Source: Triplophysa rosa (lineage: Eukaryota; Chordata; Actinopteri; Cypriniformes; Nemacheilidae). From it: a stretch of DNA of 64,000 bases. Each line of letters opens with the position of its first letter. Position 1 is the first letter of the stretch. Below, in pieces: positions 24,755 through 36,268 of the stretch. A program made the translations under genes and the position numbers. The stretch lies in NCBI RefSeq assembly GCF_024868665.1, contig NC_079894.1, positions 3,559,426-3,623,425 of the forward strand, written 5' to 3'. The notes beneath the pieces are model-generated. The model was given only the letters and a program-made list of their open reading frames with translations, was not told where the DNA came from and did no database searches.

Positions 24755-24840
24755 AAAAAAACCGCAGGCGTCTGTGACGCAAGCAGGAAGTGAGATGCTG
24801 TTTCTTATTTCTGCACAGCGCCCACTTCCTGTGGAAAAAA
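24755..24840 (+). promoter_or_regulatory. Candidate TCR-alpha enhancer: RUNX + CRE-like + ETS cluster
   Basis: Within ~80 bp: AACCGCAGG (RUNX-type, 24760-24768), TGACGCAA (CRE/ATF-like, 24775-24782), CAGGAAGTG (ETS, 24784-24792) and CCACTTCCTGTGG (ETS core flanked by RUNX half sites, 24822-24834). The mammalian E-alpha core is built from CREB, TCF/LEF, RUNX and ETS sites and lies 3' of C-alpha. This cluster lies about 8 kb 3' of TRAC in its reading direction and before the V segments. As I remember it, the last motif plus the following A-run resembles the human T-alpha-2 RUNX/ETS element. I see no clear TCF/LEF site in the core. Motif-based inference only. Confidence 0.45.
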
Positions 24841-25074
24841 ATAATACTGACATGAAAACTCTTGATACCAATCATCCTACTTACCTACTTTCAGAATGGT
24901 GTCAGAGGTTGTCTTTAAGACTTAAGGTGACTTTTTACAATGTGTAAATAATGCAGAGTTCTTACCGCTATAACATCAGCACAACAGTTTTGTTACATTG
25001 CATGCAAAAAAGTAACAGTGATGTTATTCTCATGAAAATAAAATGATTTGAAAAAACTGCTGCAGTTCTAAACA

Positions 25075-25125
25075 TTTACATTGAATCGTTTAGCAGACGC
25101 TTTTATCCAAAGCAACTTACAGAGA
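25075..25125 (-). repeat. Tail of a widespread fish repeat
   Basis: TTTAGCAGACGCTTTTATCC, the inverse of the tails at 340 and 12740. Confidence 0.8.
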
Positions 25126-26179
25126 GTTCAGGCAGCAATAAGCGATATGTCATACAGACATGCATGTGTAATAAACAATGTCTGGAAGATTTAAGAAATT
25201 TCATTTCAAGAATAAATCTTGCACTTATCTGAAATGCACATTCAAAGCGGTACTTTGGGTAAACTGGTTTTGTAACAGTCAGGGTTTGATACATTTCCAG
25301 TTTGTGTCTGTGTAAATGTTGGAAAAGAGTGTCAGACTTTTTCCGTGTACATGGTTTTTCAATTTGTGTTTTTCGTATTTACATTTCTTTCTTCATTTAA
25401 AGGTCACAAGATGTACAGTTTTGTGTAATCCACCTACAGGCTTATTCTGGTGCCTTATTCCACTTTAACATGACAGTTTATGTGTGGAGACGGGAATAGC
25501 ACTTTAGATTCACATGACACATGACATACAAAAGCATGTTTATGAAAGTGTGTTTATTTTTTATTATTATTTAGCAGAAGACAACTCGTTTTTGACTGTT
25601 GTTGCTATATTTGTGTCATTGATCTTGCTTATATTTTTCAGTTACTCGCGAGCTGTTTTCTCAACTCCTAATACTGTAAATGACACATTGATGTAAATGA
25701 TTGGAAATCCATCCAACTACTTAGGAGCTAAAGGCAACTAACCTTGATTGTTTCAAAATGTTTGAAAACACTTCTTTTAAAAGTAGTACAGTAATGCATC
25801 ATCAAATATGCAAAGAGCAAACGATTTTCAATTCTGATAAGATCATCATTTTTTTCAATTGTTCAATTTTTCAATATATATTTTAATTTGTAATGCTGCT
25901 CTACCCATCAGTCACACGGGCCGATGAAGGTCTTGATGTGACTGATGATGACGTGTCATATGAATTACTGTATTACTGTAACTACAAGAATATTAACCAT
26001 TTCATGCATGAACTATAACATCCTCATTCATGGTTTTTATTGCTCCGAACAATTTTTCTCTTTTCACGTCGTGCACATTTAAGGAGGTGGGAGTGCATAG
26101 GATGATGCACTAGTGTAGTTGATACGCAACTATGGCATTAAAACCCATGCAAACACAAGAAATTACTTTTCGATTTCTG
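25126..26179. other. Interval without recognised gene
   Basis: No gene, RSS or named repeat recognised. Confidence 0.4.
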
Positions 26180-26194
26180 TCCACTGTAGTGACC

Positions 26195-26475
26195 TCTGTG
26201 CATAAAAGAATTGACCCAAAAATGAAAAATCTGTCATCATTTACCTTTACATTTACCACGTCATTTCAAACCCGTATGACTTTTTTTCTTATGCATGCCA
26301 CAAAAGAAGATATTTTGAAGAATGTTTGAAGAGCGCTGAACAACGGCGTTGGTAACCATTGTTCAGTTACCAACATTCTTCAAAATATCTTCTTTTGTGG
26401 CCTGCAGAATATACAAATTCATACGGGTTTAAAAAGACAAAAGGGGGAATAAATGATTTCATTTTTGGATGATCT
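26195..26475. mobile_element. Palindromic fish MITE (AAAATGAAAAATCTGTCATC type)
   Basis: Arms at 26195-26325 and 26365-26475 are inverted copies (CACAAAAGAAGATATTTTGA and its complement), with the centre near 26340. A half copy of the same family stands at about 29657-29780. Confidence 0.8.
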
Positions 26476-27313
26476 GCTGCTGACGTCGTCCTTTATCTGT
26501 TGCTCATGTTAACTTGCTCATGCTGAAAAAAAATAGGAGTTAAATTGTTGTGACAAGGTGGTACTTGAATATTCAGATTTGGCCTTAAAAGTGTGAGAAC
26601 TGCTGCACAGAGGTCTAATCGTATATGATCATACCTTATAGGCTACTGCTGAGTAGAAACCGGATGTCCTGCCCCTAAATGTTGTTTATTATACATGAAC
26701 ATTTTGTCTTCTAGGAAATGTGTCTTGAAAAGGTATAATGAGGTCATCCTGACATCATGTAGTGTGGACTAATAGTGTTCACCGCTGTGTGCTACAGGGG
26801 TAGACCCCACAGTACATACGGTACCTTCCTTAAAGACAAGACAACAAGACAGTGCTGGTCTGTCTGTACTCAGGATCTTATCTACTAAATCTTAAATAAA
26901 TACAAACTAGATTTCTAAATTAAAAAATGTATGTAGCTCTTTAACTTTATGTTTTGTGCTTCTTTGCAATGATGGATGTTTAAAACAGCGCAAAACTGAA
27001 CTTAAATATGCACAACAAAGATTATAAAATTGTACACCCTCAGAAAAATAAAAATTGTAACTAGGGCGGTACCCTTTAAACAGTGCACTTTTCACCTAAA
27101 GAGTGCATAGAAGCAGCTCAAAATTGCATATTGGAACCGAATGAATACATATCTGTACCTAAAGGGTAACAACAAAAAACACAACATACCACCTTTAATA
27201 CTTCACCGTTTACATGCATCTTCATTGCATTAAAATCTGACAGGATGTTTAAAATACCTTTATTTGTATTTATTTATTTCATCCTCAAAAAATGATGACA
27301 CAGAAAAACATCA

Positions 27314-27362
27314 ACAGGAAGTGTGGGTGATTTTGTTTGCGTGGAAAACAGGTGCTGTGGAT
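27314..27362 (+). promoter_or_regulatory. Second ETS/RUNX-rich cluster
   Basis: AACAGGAAGTGTGGG (ETS joined to a RUNX-like half site), then ACAGGTG (E-box) and CTGTGGATGTGGG (two TGTGG cores). A weaker enhancer candidate than 24755-24840; it could equally be the promoter of the possible exon that follows. Confidence 0.25.
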
Positions 27363-27472
27363 GTGGGCGCTGAGCGGTGAGTTGAAGTCTGCGTGGGGTG
27401 TACAGACAGAGATCTGACAGCTGACATCTTGAGAGCTCGGTTTTCCGCTTCACACGCCTCTGGTTTCTAACC

Positions 27473-27526
27473 ATGGAAAACACAAGGCACTTCCCGGATG
27501 AGGTGGACAAGTTTAGAAAAAGGCGG
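27473..27526 (+). CDS. Possible first coding exon of an unrecognised gene
   Basis: An ATG in good context (AACCATGG) opens MENTRHFPDEVDKFRKRR and then reaches a possible GTACCT donor. The ~100 bp upstream is less AT-rich than the surroundings, as in a 5' exon. I do not recognise the peptide and found no second exon, so this may be chance. Confidence 0.2.
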
Positions 27527-28189
27527 GTACCTTTTTTGCTGTTATTTACAGATGTTTTTTATTTGTTTACTCATACTCTAAGCCTGGTTTCACATAAATG
27601 AACTAGTTCATCAACCACAAACTGCTACAAATTTCACATTTGCATATGTTTTATTCACAGACACAAGCATTGGTTATTTTGCATAAACTAGAATACTATG
27701 TACAGTATTTTTGTTAACACTGTCTGTACACATAATGATTTTTTGCTCTCCATAGTTTAGCGCTCTGCAGTCTGCACTTACAATGTCACAGAATGTTAAA
27801 ATTGAAAGAAAAAGTATTTGACTTGCAAATAAATACAGTTCAGTTGGAGCTGTTAAAAATAAGTCAAAAGACCAAGAATGAAGAACGTCCTGGTTACTGT
27901 CCTACATGTGGATTTTATAACACATATTAACACACTTTTCATTTACCACGTGAGGGGATATATATATATATCTGAAGAGTTGGACGATTTCAGCAGCAAC
28001 AACATAAACAAACGTTATGTGGCCCAAATTTAACTTCCGTTAGACCTAGGCAAAGAATCAACAACCCTATTTTCATCTTAAAATTAATATGAACTTCAAT
28101 ATTAATGTAATTCAAAGTTAACTTTGGGCCGGGCGCGTTCGTTCAATGAAACTATCTACAGAATGATACAATGTGATGGTTTATATACA

Positions 28190-28425
28190 CTGTAACAACG
28201 TAATTTTCTTTTTACAGTTTATTTTTGAAATACGGTCAAAAACTGTAAAATTACAAAAAAAGACAGAAAAATTTACAAGAAAAACGGGGAAAACTATTTA
28301 TTATAAATCCTTATATCCTGTAAAAATATTATTTTACGGTATATTTTTGTCAATCCAGCTGACAGAAAAATTCAGGTTTTTTTACGGTATTCTTTTTACA
28401 GAGTACAGCAATACAATAATATACT
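28190..28425. repeat. ACTGTAAAAA-rich MITE-like repeat
   Basis: Alternating TTTTTACAGT/ACTGTAAAA stretches form internal inverted repeats; a related, more degraded block lies at about 32330-32600. Confidence 0.5.
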
Positions 28426-29094
28426 ATGCCAAGAAAGCCTATGCAAAAGCACGAAATGATGTCTTGAATAACTGTTCGTTGTGGTGACCTCGGTGCTTGA
28501 AAGGGTTAAATACTGTGCACTTCCATAAGAAAAAGAGCATTTGATACATGGAACTCATTGTGCACACTTGTCTATTGAGTATAGGGATGGGTCAAGCTTG
28601 TTTAATTACATGCATATACTTTACAAGCACAACACATGCACACAACTGTGATAAAGTACATTTTTTCTAATATAGGTGCACTGCAATTACACCTACAGAA
28701 ATATTAAGCGAGTACATAATTTCTTCCGTTTCATTTATCTGCGTGCCACATGTAAACCCAATTAAACCAACCGTAAACATACACGTATGTTTGAGGGACA
28801 GGTTTAAGGACTACATTGTTGTCAATCCGTCCAGTCACTCAGATTGATGACGTACACTATGAACTTGCTAGCAGCATTTTTATTTCTACCCTTACATGCA
28901 GTAAAAGTCCACTTTATTGGTATAACCTCATGAAGTTGAGTCAGTCATGTTAAATAAAATAAATGACCTACATGAAAACACTGATTTTGATTTTCCTACG
29001 AGGCACATTTTGTAGTTTTCTGGACAAAACTATCTATAGTTTTGCAATTAACTGATTAAAAAAAGACAAGCACATGGAACAAACGGTCACACTT

Positions 29095-29350
29095 TATTTT
29101 AAGGTCCAGTTCTCGGTTTTAGTAAACTATTAACTACGACTTTTGCTTAGTTAACTCTTAATTTGTTGCTTATTAATAGTTAGTAAGGTAGTTTAGGTTT
29201 AGGTATTGGGTAGGATTAGGGCTGTAGAATATGGTTATGCAGTATATGTGCTTTATAAGTGCTTATAAACAGCCAATATGCTAATAATAGGCATGCTAAT
29301 AAGCAACTAGTTAATAGTTAGAGAATTGTTCCTTATACTAAAGTGTTACC
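29095..29350 (+). mobile_element. 256-bp MITE, copy 1 (GGTCACACTTTATTTTAAGG ends)
   Basis: Starts GGTCACACTTTATTTTAAGG, ends ACTAAAGTGTTACC. Two further copies: 31925-32181 (same orientation) and 50474-50673 (inverted, inside the J array). Confidence 0.85.
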
Positions 29351-30628
29351 GAACAAACCATGAATATTATTTTCAATAATGATTTTTAACACAGGTTGTG
29401 TTAAAAGTAACACAAAATGCGTTGTCCCAAGAAATAAAACAGAGATGTGTTAAGTTAAGGACAACACATGAATGTGTTATTTTTGAACATTAGATGGGTC
29501 TGAATGGGAACAACACTCAAAAACCAACAGCAATATATAATCTGCTGTTATTATTATTGTGCAGTTCAATTTTTTTTACTTCAGGTCTTGTTTAGTTATC
29601 TGTAAGTGCATGGAGGGAAAGCCCCTGACGAAATGTGCTCATGCTAACATGTGAAGGAGACAAAAATGAAAATTCTGTCATAATTTATGATTGTCCTTGT
29701 CATTTCAAACCGGTATGACTTTCTTTCTTCACCAAAACACAAAAGAAGATATTTTGAAGAATGTTGTTAACCAAACCACGGCAGTACACAAGGTACATCT
29801 GTCTACCACAAATATTAAAGATTCAGATCAGATCATTTTTAAATGAATCGACGTTTACAAAGAGTTTACAAAGATTTCTAGATGTCTTATATCTTTTATC
29901 GGGTGGCAGGGGAACACTAGTTTTGTTTGTAATGATTTGGAAAAAAACACATTTAATCTACAGTGACATAACATTAAAGCTTAAAGGGGCCGCAGTGTAG
30001 ATCTATGTTTAGGGTTCAGTTTGGGTCATGCATCGGGTCATGGGGTTGTTTATGTTTAATTTGATCACTGTCTGATAGATAAACCACAGCATACCATATA
30101 ACACAACCCTAATCAGTTCAAGTATAAATTAAAATGTACATAACACACAACAGTGATCTACCTAACTGAAAGAAATCAAACGTATCAATTCATATAATTG
30201 ATAGAACTTGTTTATAAGAGTATAGTCACCTGACCACAGAAACTATAACAATGTTAAGAAGCATTACATGACTCAAAGTGTTCTCATTAACCATTTTCTG
30301 GAGACACTTGAAGAGGAAGTGGCCAGCGTGCACAGTTTCTTTTTTCATTTCAGATGCGTGTAGATTTGAAAGATCAGATCTGTGTTCTCATTTTGAGTGT
30401 CAAGGGCAAACAACAAAGATGATGAATAATTCTGCTGTAGCATGGAAACTAAAGCAAGAGATCTCAGAAGAGCACAACATTGTTGGACATTATGTACTCA
30501 TTTACATGTAGTCATTTAAATAATAATAATCAGTCATATGTAAAAAAAATAGGCACACCACTATGTTTTTTACACCATTAAAACCAGAATCAGGTGTTCA
30601 AGAGGATGTCAGCGAATAGAAATAGGGG

Positions 30629-31200
30629 CCGGTTGCACAAAACTGTTTTAGACCAGTCTTACAAGTTAGACTAGAGTTTACTTTTTAAGTCAATTGCATA
30701 AAATCTTAGATGGGTCTAATTTAAGACAAAAAATTGAGACTGATGGCCCCTGGCAAAAAAATGGCCTGACTTTATATTGTGCTATAAGGTAGCAAATATC
30801 TTAATAAATGGACAATAAGAAGAGGAAGATCTTTCAAAGACCAATCAAATTCACTGGAAGTCTTATGAAAATGCTGGAGATTTATTTTGCGTACATATTT
30901 GATGGTTTGTGAAACCGACCGATTTACACTATTAATGTTCACAGTTATTATAGTCCAAACCTTGTTTTTATGATTATTTGCTCTGTTATCACAAAATTTG
31001 TTCATTTAAGTTGTTTTGACAGCATTGTATTCCTCTAATATGCCAATATTTTTATTAAAGAAAAGCTGGGTTTAGCGCATACTGTCGGCCATTTTGTATT
31101 AAGTTGTTCAGTGTCTTACTTTTTCTACAATTTAGACCGTCTTACCAAAGACTACCACGAGCTTATTTTATGCAACAGTCTTTCTTCGTTGACTTTAGTT
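30629..31200. repeat. Repeat beginning GGCCGGTTGCACAAAACTG
   Basis: The start is typical of a fish inverted-repeat family, and a TTTTATGCAACAGTC-type end lies near 31168. The frames between 31200 and 31832 show no recognisable protein family. Confidence 0.4.
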
Positions 31201-31924
31201 AGTCAGACTTATTCTTAAAACCATGGCTATGTTTATTCAAGCCGCCCCTGCTCGTGGAGGTGGAAGCTGTCTTATTAAAACCTCTCACATCTGGTGATCC
31301 CTTTGCTTTGAGGTGTGTAATATCATCATGCCAAGATTTAAAGAGTTCTGTGAGGCCTTCAAAAAAAAGGCTGTGGATGCCTATGAGTCTGGCAAGAGAA
31401 AAACTACACCATTCTACTGTAAAATAAATCATCTGTAAGTGGTACAGATTGTAAATGCGAATTTGATCTGGACATTTTCAACTTGATACTCTTTCCAAGA
31501 ATAAATAGTATTATAATGTAATGTTTAATGCAAAATACTACTTATAATAACTGCATGTTGTTTCATTGATATTCAGCCAAACAAATTCAGGGCCTATAGC
31601 CTTTAAACCATTGAATCATTTATACGTTCACCCTAGATATGGCCCCAGACATCATATTAGATGGATGATGCATAAGATTAGAGTAAACGAACACATGGCA
31701 CAAACGTGTGTGAGAGCTGTCCATGTGCTCCAGGACATCAGAGGCACAATAACAGCATTTTCATGTACTCTGTTCGCTATCAGTACACTTCATAACAAAG
31801 GATATCAAAGCATCTGGCTTGTAAACATTTGAGTTACTTTGTGTTGGGGAAGGTTTTGACATCTGCATGTCCATTTTGTAAATAAAGCTAACTTTATTGT
31901 GATTAATAGACGATTAAGGAAATG

Positions 31925-32181
31925 TTTATTTTGAGGTCCAGTTCTCGTTTTAGTAAACTATTAACTACGACTTTTGCTTAGTTAACTCTTAATTTGTTGC
32001 TCATTAATAGTTAGTAAGGTAGTTGTTTAGGTTTAGGTATTGGGTAGGATTAGGGCTGTAGAATATGGTCATGCAGATTACGTGCTTTATAAGTGCTTAT
32101 AAACAGCCAATATGCTAATAATAGGCATGCTAACAAGCAACTAGTTAATAGTGAGAATTGGTCCCTATACTAAAGTGTTAC
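31925..32181 (+). mobile_element. 256-bp MITE, copy 2
   Basis: Same sequence as 29095-29350 with minor changes; its left end is slightly truncated. Confidence 0.85.
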
Positions 32182-32912
32182 AAAAATTTCTTAATTCAAC
32201 CCAATCTCTAAACCTATAACAACTGCCTTATAAACAGTAATTAGTAGTTTATCGAGGCAAAAGTCATAGTTATTAACCCTAATCCAAAGTGTGACCATAA
32301 TTACTGTAAAGCTGCTTTGCATCAGTGCAAAACTGCACTGTACTTTTTTTTGTAAAAAAAACAGAAATTTACTGTAAGCTGGAGAAACAGAAATATAATA
32401 TAACGTTTTGTCCCTGAGAATTACATTTTCCTAGTTTTTCTTGTAAATTTGCGGTCTTTTTCTGTAATTTTACGTTTTCGACTGTTTCAAAAATACAAAA
32501 AAAACATGTAAAAGAATAGTTGAAATTCAGTTTTTTTACATTTTACATGGAAAATCTGTAAAAAAATAACAAAAATTCTGTACAGTTAAATTTTTTATGG
32601 AAAGCGCTACACAAATAAATTTGAATGATGAACAGACTCTTATAAGAATGTGTCGCTTTCCTTATATATAAAAAAAAAACAGGGCAAAAGACATGCACTG
32701 TACAATATAGCATGCGTCATAAATTAAACAATTGATTTCATTTGAACATTTACATAAATAATTTGTATTACCGAACAAATAATTTATTATGTCAATTGTT
32801 AAATGTTGGGTTAAATTTGATCTTATATTAATCTTTGGCATGTTAATCTTTCATTCCTTTTTGCAAAGCAATAAAACCACAAAAAACAAACTGGTGTATA
32901 TGTAGTTTAATA

Positions 32913-33462
32913 TTTATTCAAAACAATCATTAATGAAAAATAACTATCATTAGAAGGAAGCATAAGTAAACATGTTTGCAAAAGTGATCGCCTCAAGGGC
33001 ACAAAGCTTCAGGTGTAAATGTCCAAATCAAAATGTAATGGCTGACTGACAGAAGTCATTTTTCTCGTAGTAATTTACTTTCAAAAAGTAATGGTTTTTA
33101 AATGATTTAAAATCACGTATACACTCATTAAATAAATTCTTAAGCAAGGTTAACTCTTTAAAGAAAGTGTTTGTACAGAATAATACAAAATATGGTGTAA
33201 GATGATGATGAAGGCTGCATTAAATCTACTAAATGCTAACATGCAATATACTTCTATTGTACTGTAAACTAGAACGGTTATTACAGTATACAAGACATTC
33301 AAACATTTACAGTATTTAAGATCATATACACTAGGTTACATTATCCCTTATTATTTATGATTATTATTATATTAACAACAACAGTGAAGATCTGATGGTT
33401 CTTAAAGATCTGAATCTTTTGTTGAATCCGCATGTTGAAGTGACTGGGATTCTTTGCGAGAT
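32913..33462 (-). other. TRAC: TRAC 3' untranslated exon
   Basis: An acceptor (TTTGTCTTTCAG on the - strand) opens the exon at 33462. An AATAAA polyadenylation signal is at 32918-32913 on the - strand. The exon carries only untranslated sequence because the stop lies in the previous exon, as in mammalian TRAC, where the last exon is also non-coding. Confidence 0.65.
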
Positions 33463-33546
33463 CTGAAAGACAAATAACTGATTAAGTACAGTTCTTTTAA
33501 CCAGAAAATATTTTGCATCATTTACTCCGGACATCATATACTTACT

Positions 33547-34117
33547 TTAGCTCATCCATTTAGCCTTGACGGTCATCAGGACGTTGAACACAACAGTCTT
33601 CAGAAAGAGAATTCTCAGCCAAAAGATGCCCAGCGACATGAAGTTCATCTTTTCATCTGCAGAACAGATGATTATGATTAGTACACATATAAACATGTTC
33701 AGTGTGCTTTTGTGGTACTGCCCATTTTTTACTCCCTAGTGGTCTTACTATATTAAAATCAGTTTGAGCTTGTTCTTGCAAAAAAAGCAAAACTTACCAA
33801 TTTCCAATTAACTATTGTGAACGGACGATCCCTCTTTACAACCACCTGAAAGTAGAATAAAGCATTTATATAATGCAACCGAATATTTTTTAGAACAAAC
33901 TCAGCTGATAAAGTTTTTACATGATCGTTCTTACCTGTTTCTTGGCAGTCCATTTCAGCTCCCCAGACAAAAGCACTGTAGGTCTTTTCCCCTTCATATC
34001 GCACGGAAATGTTCCGCCCGGTGAATGCCGGTTCGTTGTCCAATGCATTATGTCTCGTGAAGTCCGTTGCCAAACACGAGTCATTAACCTTGTAAATGGA
34101 TGGTGGTCTTACCTCTT
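33547..34117 (-). CDS. TRAC: T-cell receptor alpha constant region (Ig exon + transmembrane exon)
   Basis: Constant region of the TCR alpha chain, which pairs with beta at the T-cell surface. The Ig-type exon (34117-33935) follows a TTTTTGCAG-like acceptor and reads EEVRPPSIYKVNDSCLATDF, then N-glycosylation motif NIS, and ends GAEMDCQET plus one base. The transmembrane exon (33656-33546) begins in the matching phase: D-EKMNFMSLGIFWLRILFL, then KTVVFNVLMTVKAKWMS and TAA at 33549-33547. The Arg and Lys inside the membrane helix are the conserved CD3-contact charges. The join GAAACAG|AT gives ETDEKMN, matching the FETDxNLN connecting motif. The product is about 97 residues, short compared with the ~140 of mammals: the second half of the Ig domain is reduced and only two Cys remain (residues ~15 and ~58). 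A further candidate exon between them carries an in-frame stop (separate entry). Confidence 0.9.
33798..33845 (-). other. Possible cassette exon inside TRAC with in-frame stop
   Basis: On the - strand this 48-nt stretch is framed by a good acceptor (TATTCTACTTTCAG) and a consensus donor (GTAAGT). Its length is a multiple of three, and human TRAC has a 45-nt exon in the same place. Read in the phase set by the Ig exon, it gives GGCKEGSSVHNS followed by TAA, so including it would end the chain before the membrane. I therefore leave it out of the main product. Confidence 0.4.
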
Positions 34118-35382
34118 CTGCAAAACAGAAAAATCCAAAATACATTAGTTTGGCACACAACAACATTTAGGGTAGGAGGTTGTGCGGTATGTTGATCAAA
34201 TTCATTGTAATCATTTCATGTTAGGTGGAAATAAAGCATTGTTGCAAGTACACAAGAAGCTTACTACTACGTTATCAGGCATTACTACAAGTATAACTCT
34301 GAAATATTTGATTCTGACTGGTCAGTTACGACACGACATGGTATGCTATTCCCAGATAAAACAGCCTAAACCCTGTCAGGGTTTAACAACCGACTTCTTA
34401 TACTTTATCCCTAATAAACGTTGGAATGTAACGATTGTTTGCATGTATAAAATAGTAATAATAGTATATGATATTCTTACTTCAAAACCTGACTGAAGAA
34501 CTGACTTTTTCAGGCACACAGACTGCCGCCTCATCTCAAAAACCCATTCACACTTTCAGATTTCAGTAGTTCCATTCATATTTAGTTCATTCATTTACAT
34601 TTATTACATGTATATGCATTTGGCAGATGCTTTTATCCAATGCGACTTGCAATGCATTATACTTTACATTTTGTTTCTGAATAATCCCTGTGTAATGCCT
34701 GGGATCGAACCCATGACCTTGGCGTTGCTAGTGCCTTGCTCTAACCCCCGAGCTACAGTTTAGTTCAAACGAGTAATAGATTATATTTTGCTAGTACTAG
34801 TATCAATCCTTATGTTTCATTTAATGTAATGCAATATGCTGTTAGCAATAATGCCAATTCATAGCTAACTTTAACTGTGCATGAGTTAAAAAGGATGGTT
34901 GAAAATTTAAGGTTTATTTTAAAATATAGGCTATATATCAGTTAAATACGATTTAAGTACGGCTTAAATTATTTTCCTATTAGTTTAAAACTATTAACTG
35001 CTTTTTGTGCGTTTTGCCTAATGTTTGTTTGATTATTTGCTGTAATTGGCAAGACTATGAATAAAAGTTAAGTTTACGCTATTGAACCGCTTTTTTGTAG
35101 CTAACAAACTATAACAATAGATCAGTCTATAAAGCCATCTTCCACCATGTATATTTTAACAATAAAATACAATATACTATGCAATTTAATTTTATAACGA
35201 TTAAATACGGTAATATAAAGTAGTATATTACAGGACAAACAATATCTGTGTAAAGCGTGTATGTGACGATATTGAATGGCACAGTTCTGTTTAAATTCAT
35301 CTGTTAAATGAATTGTTGAATAATTCGCTGTTATTTATCTGCTAACTCAATTATTTTTAAAAGTGATTAAGATTTTACTTAC
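34118..35382. other. J-C intron
   Basis: Spliced out between the C-proximal J and TRAC. No J motif or RSS is visible here. It contains a SINE (34594-34757). Confidence 0.75.
34594..34757 (-). mobile_element. tRNA-derived SINE, inverted
   Basis: On the - strand: a tRNA-like head with A-box and B-box features (GGTCATGGGTTCGATCCCAGG) and a tail with the fish repeat core (GGATAAAAGCATCTGCCAAA). A sister copy in the other orientation is at 51131-51270. Confidence 0.85.
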
Positions 35383-35442
35383 TTGACCGCACATACAAGC
35401 GAGTTCCCTTTGTAAATATAATTTTGTCAAAGGTTCCAGTCA
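35383..35442 (-). CDS. TRAJ: TRAJ segment J1 (C-proximal), FTKG variant
   Basis: Encodes TGTFDKIIFTKGTRLYVRS and ends at GTAAGT. Heptamer CACAGTG at 35443; nonamer poor (ATAAATATT). The first Gly of F-G-x-G is Thr, which may weaken the J bulge. Paralogue of J14. Confidence 0.88.
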
Positions 35443-35686
35443 CACAGTGACTGTCAGTGTTATAAATATTCCCATAACGAGAAAATCAAACATTAAATGT
35501 TTTGTTTTAATGTTATTTAAAATGCAGCGCTTGTGTTCATTTCATACTTAAAGATTTAAAATGTAAAACCATTCAAATGTCTACATGAGCTGACAAAGTC
35601 TGCATAGGAATGCCTGTCTTATCAATGAACTAGTGATTAAAATTGTTGTAAGTAATATAAAAAATGTACAGTAATCCAAAACTTAC

Positions 35687-35746
35687 TGGATAACGCCGCG
35701 AGAACAGTTCCACGTCCAAATATTAGTTTTGCTCTGTTTTGATTCA
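35687..35746 (-). CDS. TRAJ: TRAJ segment J2
   Basis: NQNRAKLIFGRGTVLAALS, donor GTAAGT, heptamer CACACTA. The tail LAALS is unusual; most neighbours end L-x-V-x-S. No counterpart in the J14-J20 block. Confidence 0.9.
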
Positions 35747-35927
35747 CACACTAACAGATCTCAACACATATTTCTGTTCTCCAGAGTGTTAGTGTATAGC
35801 GTAACTTAAGAACGTTTGTTACTAATTTAATTTATTGATCAATGTCTACTATAGTAGATTCAAAATGTGATGCAGTAAATTCTAATTATTTAACATTTTA
35901 AACTGAACTTAAAAATATTGTACTCAC

Positions 35928-35987
35928 TTGGTTGTACATATAATCGTGATCCCTTTCCAAATATGATTTTGCCTACGTTGTTATTCA
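35928..35987 (-). CDS. TRAJ: TRAJ segment J3
   Basis: NNNVGKIIFGKGSRLYVQP with donor GTGAGT and perfect heptamer CACAGTG at 35988. FGKGS replaces FGKGT. Confidence 0.92.
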
Positions 35988-36268
35988 CACAGTGGTTAGT
36001 CGTGGTATAATAACTTTCATGAGCTGGACTGTTAGATGTGATTTTAATGATAACAATTCAACAATTAAAGTAACCTTTTTGTCTTAACCTTTTATAATAA
36101 TGGGAATTTTAATAAAAATGGGCTTATTAATCATTTTACAATTAATCTTTGTTTACAAATGCTTTTATTTTGTTTTTGATTGTCATAAAAATGGTCTTTG
36201 GGATCCAATAAGAAAAATTGGGCTTTGCATTTAAGACTGAATTTAAAACAAAGGTTTTATGAACTTAC

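Noticed and set aside
31199..31832. Frames of 77-88 codons on both strands
   Set aside because: No family motif, no splice context and transposon-like surroundings; probably chance.
33798..33845. Obligatory connecting exon of TRAC
   Set aside because: An in-frame TAA would remove the membrane exon, and direct joining of the flanking exons gives the expected ETDxxMN motif; kept only as a possible alternative exon.
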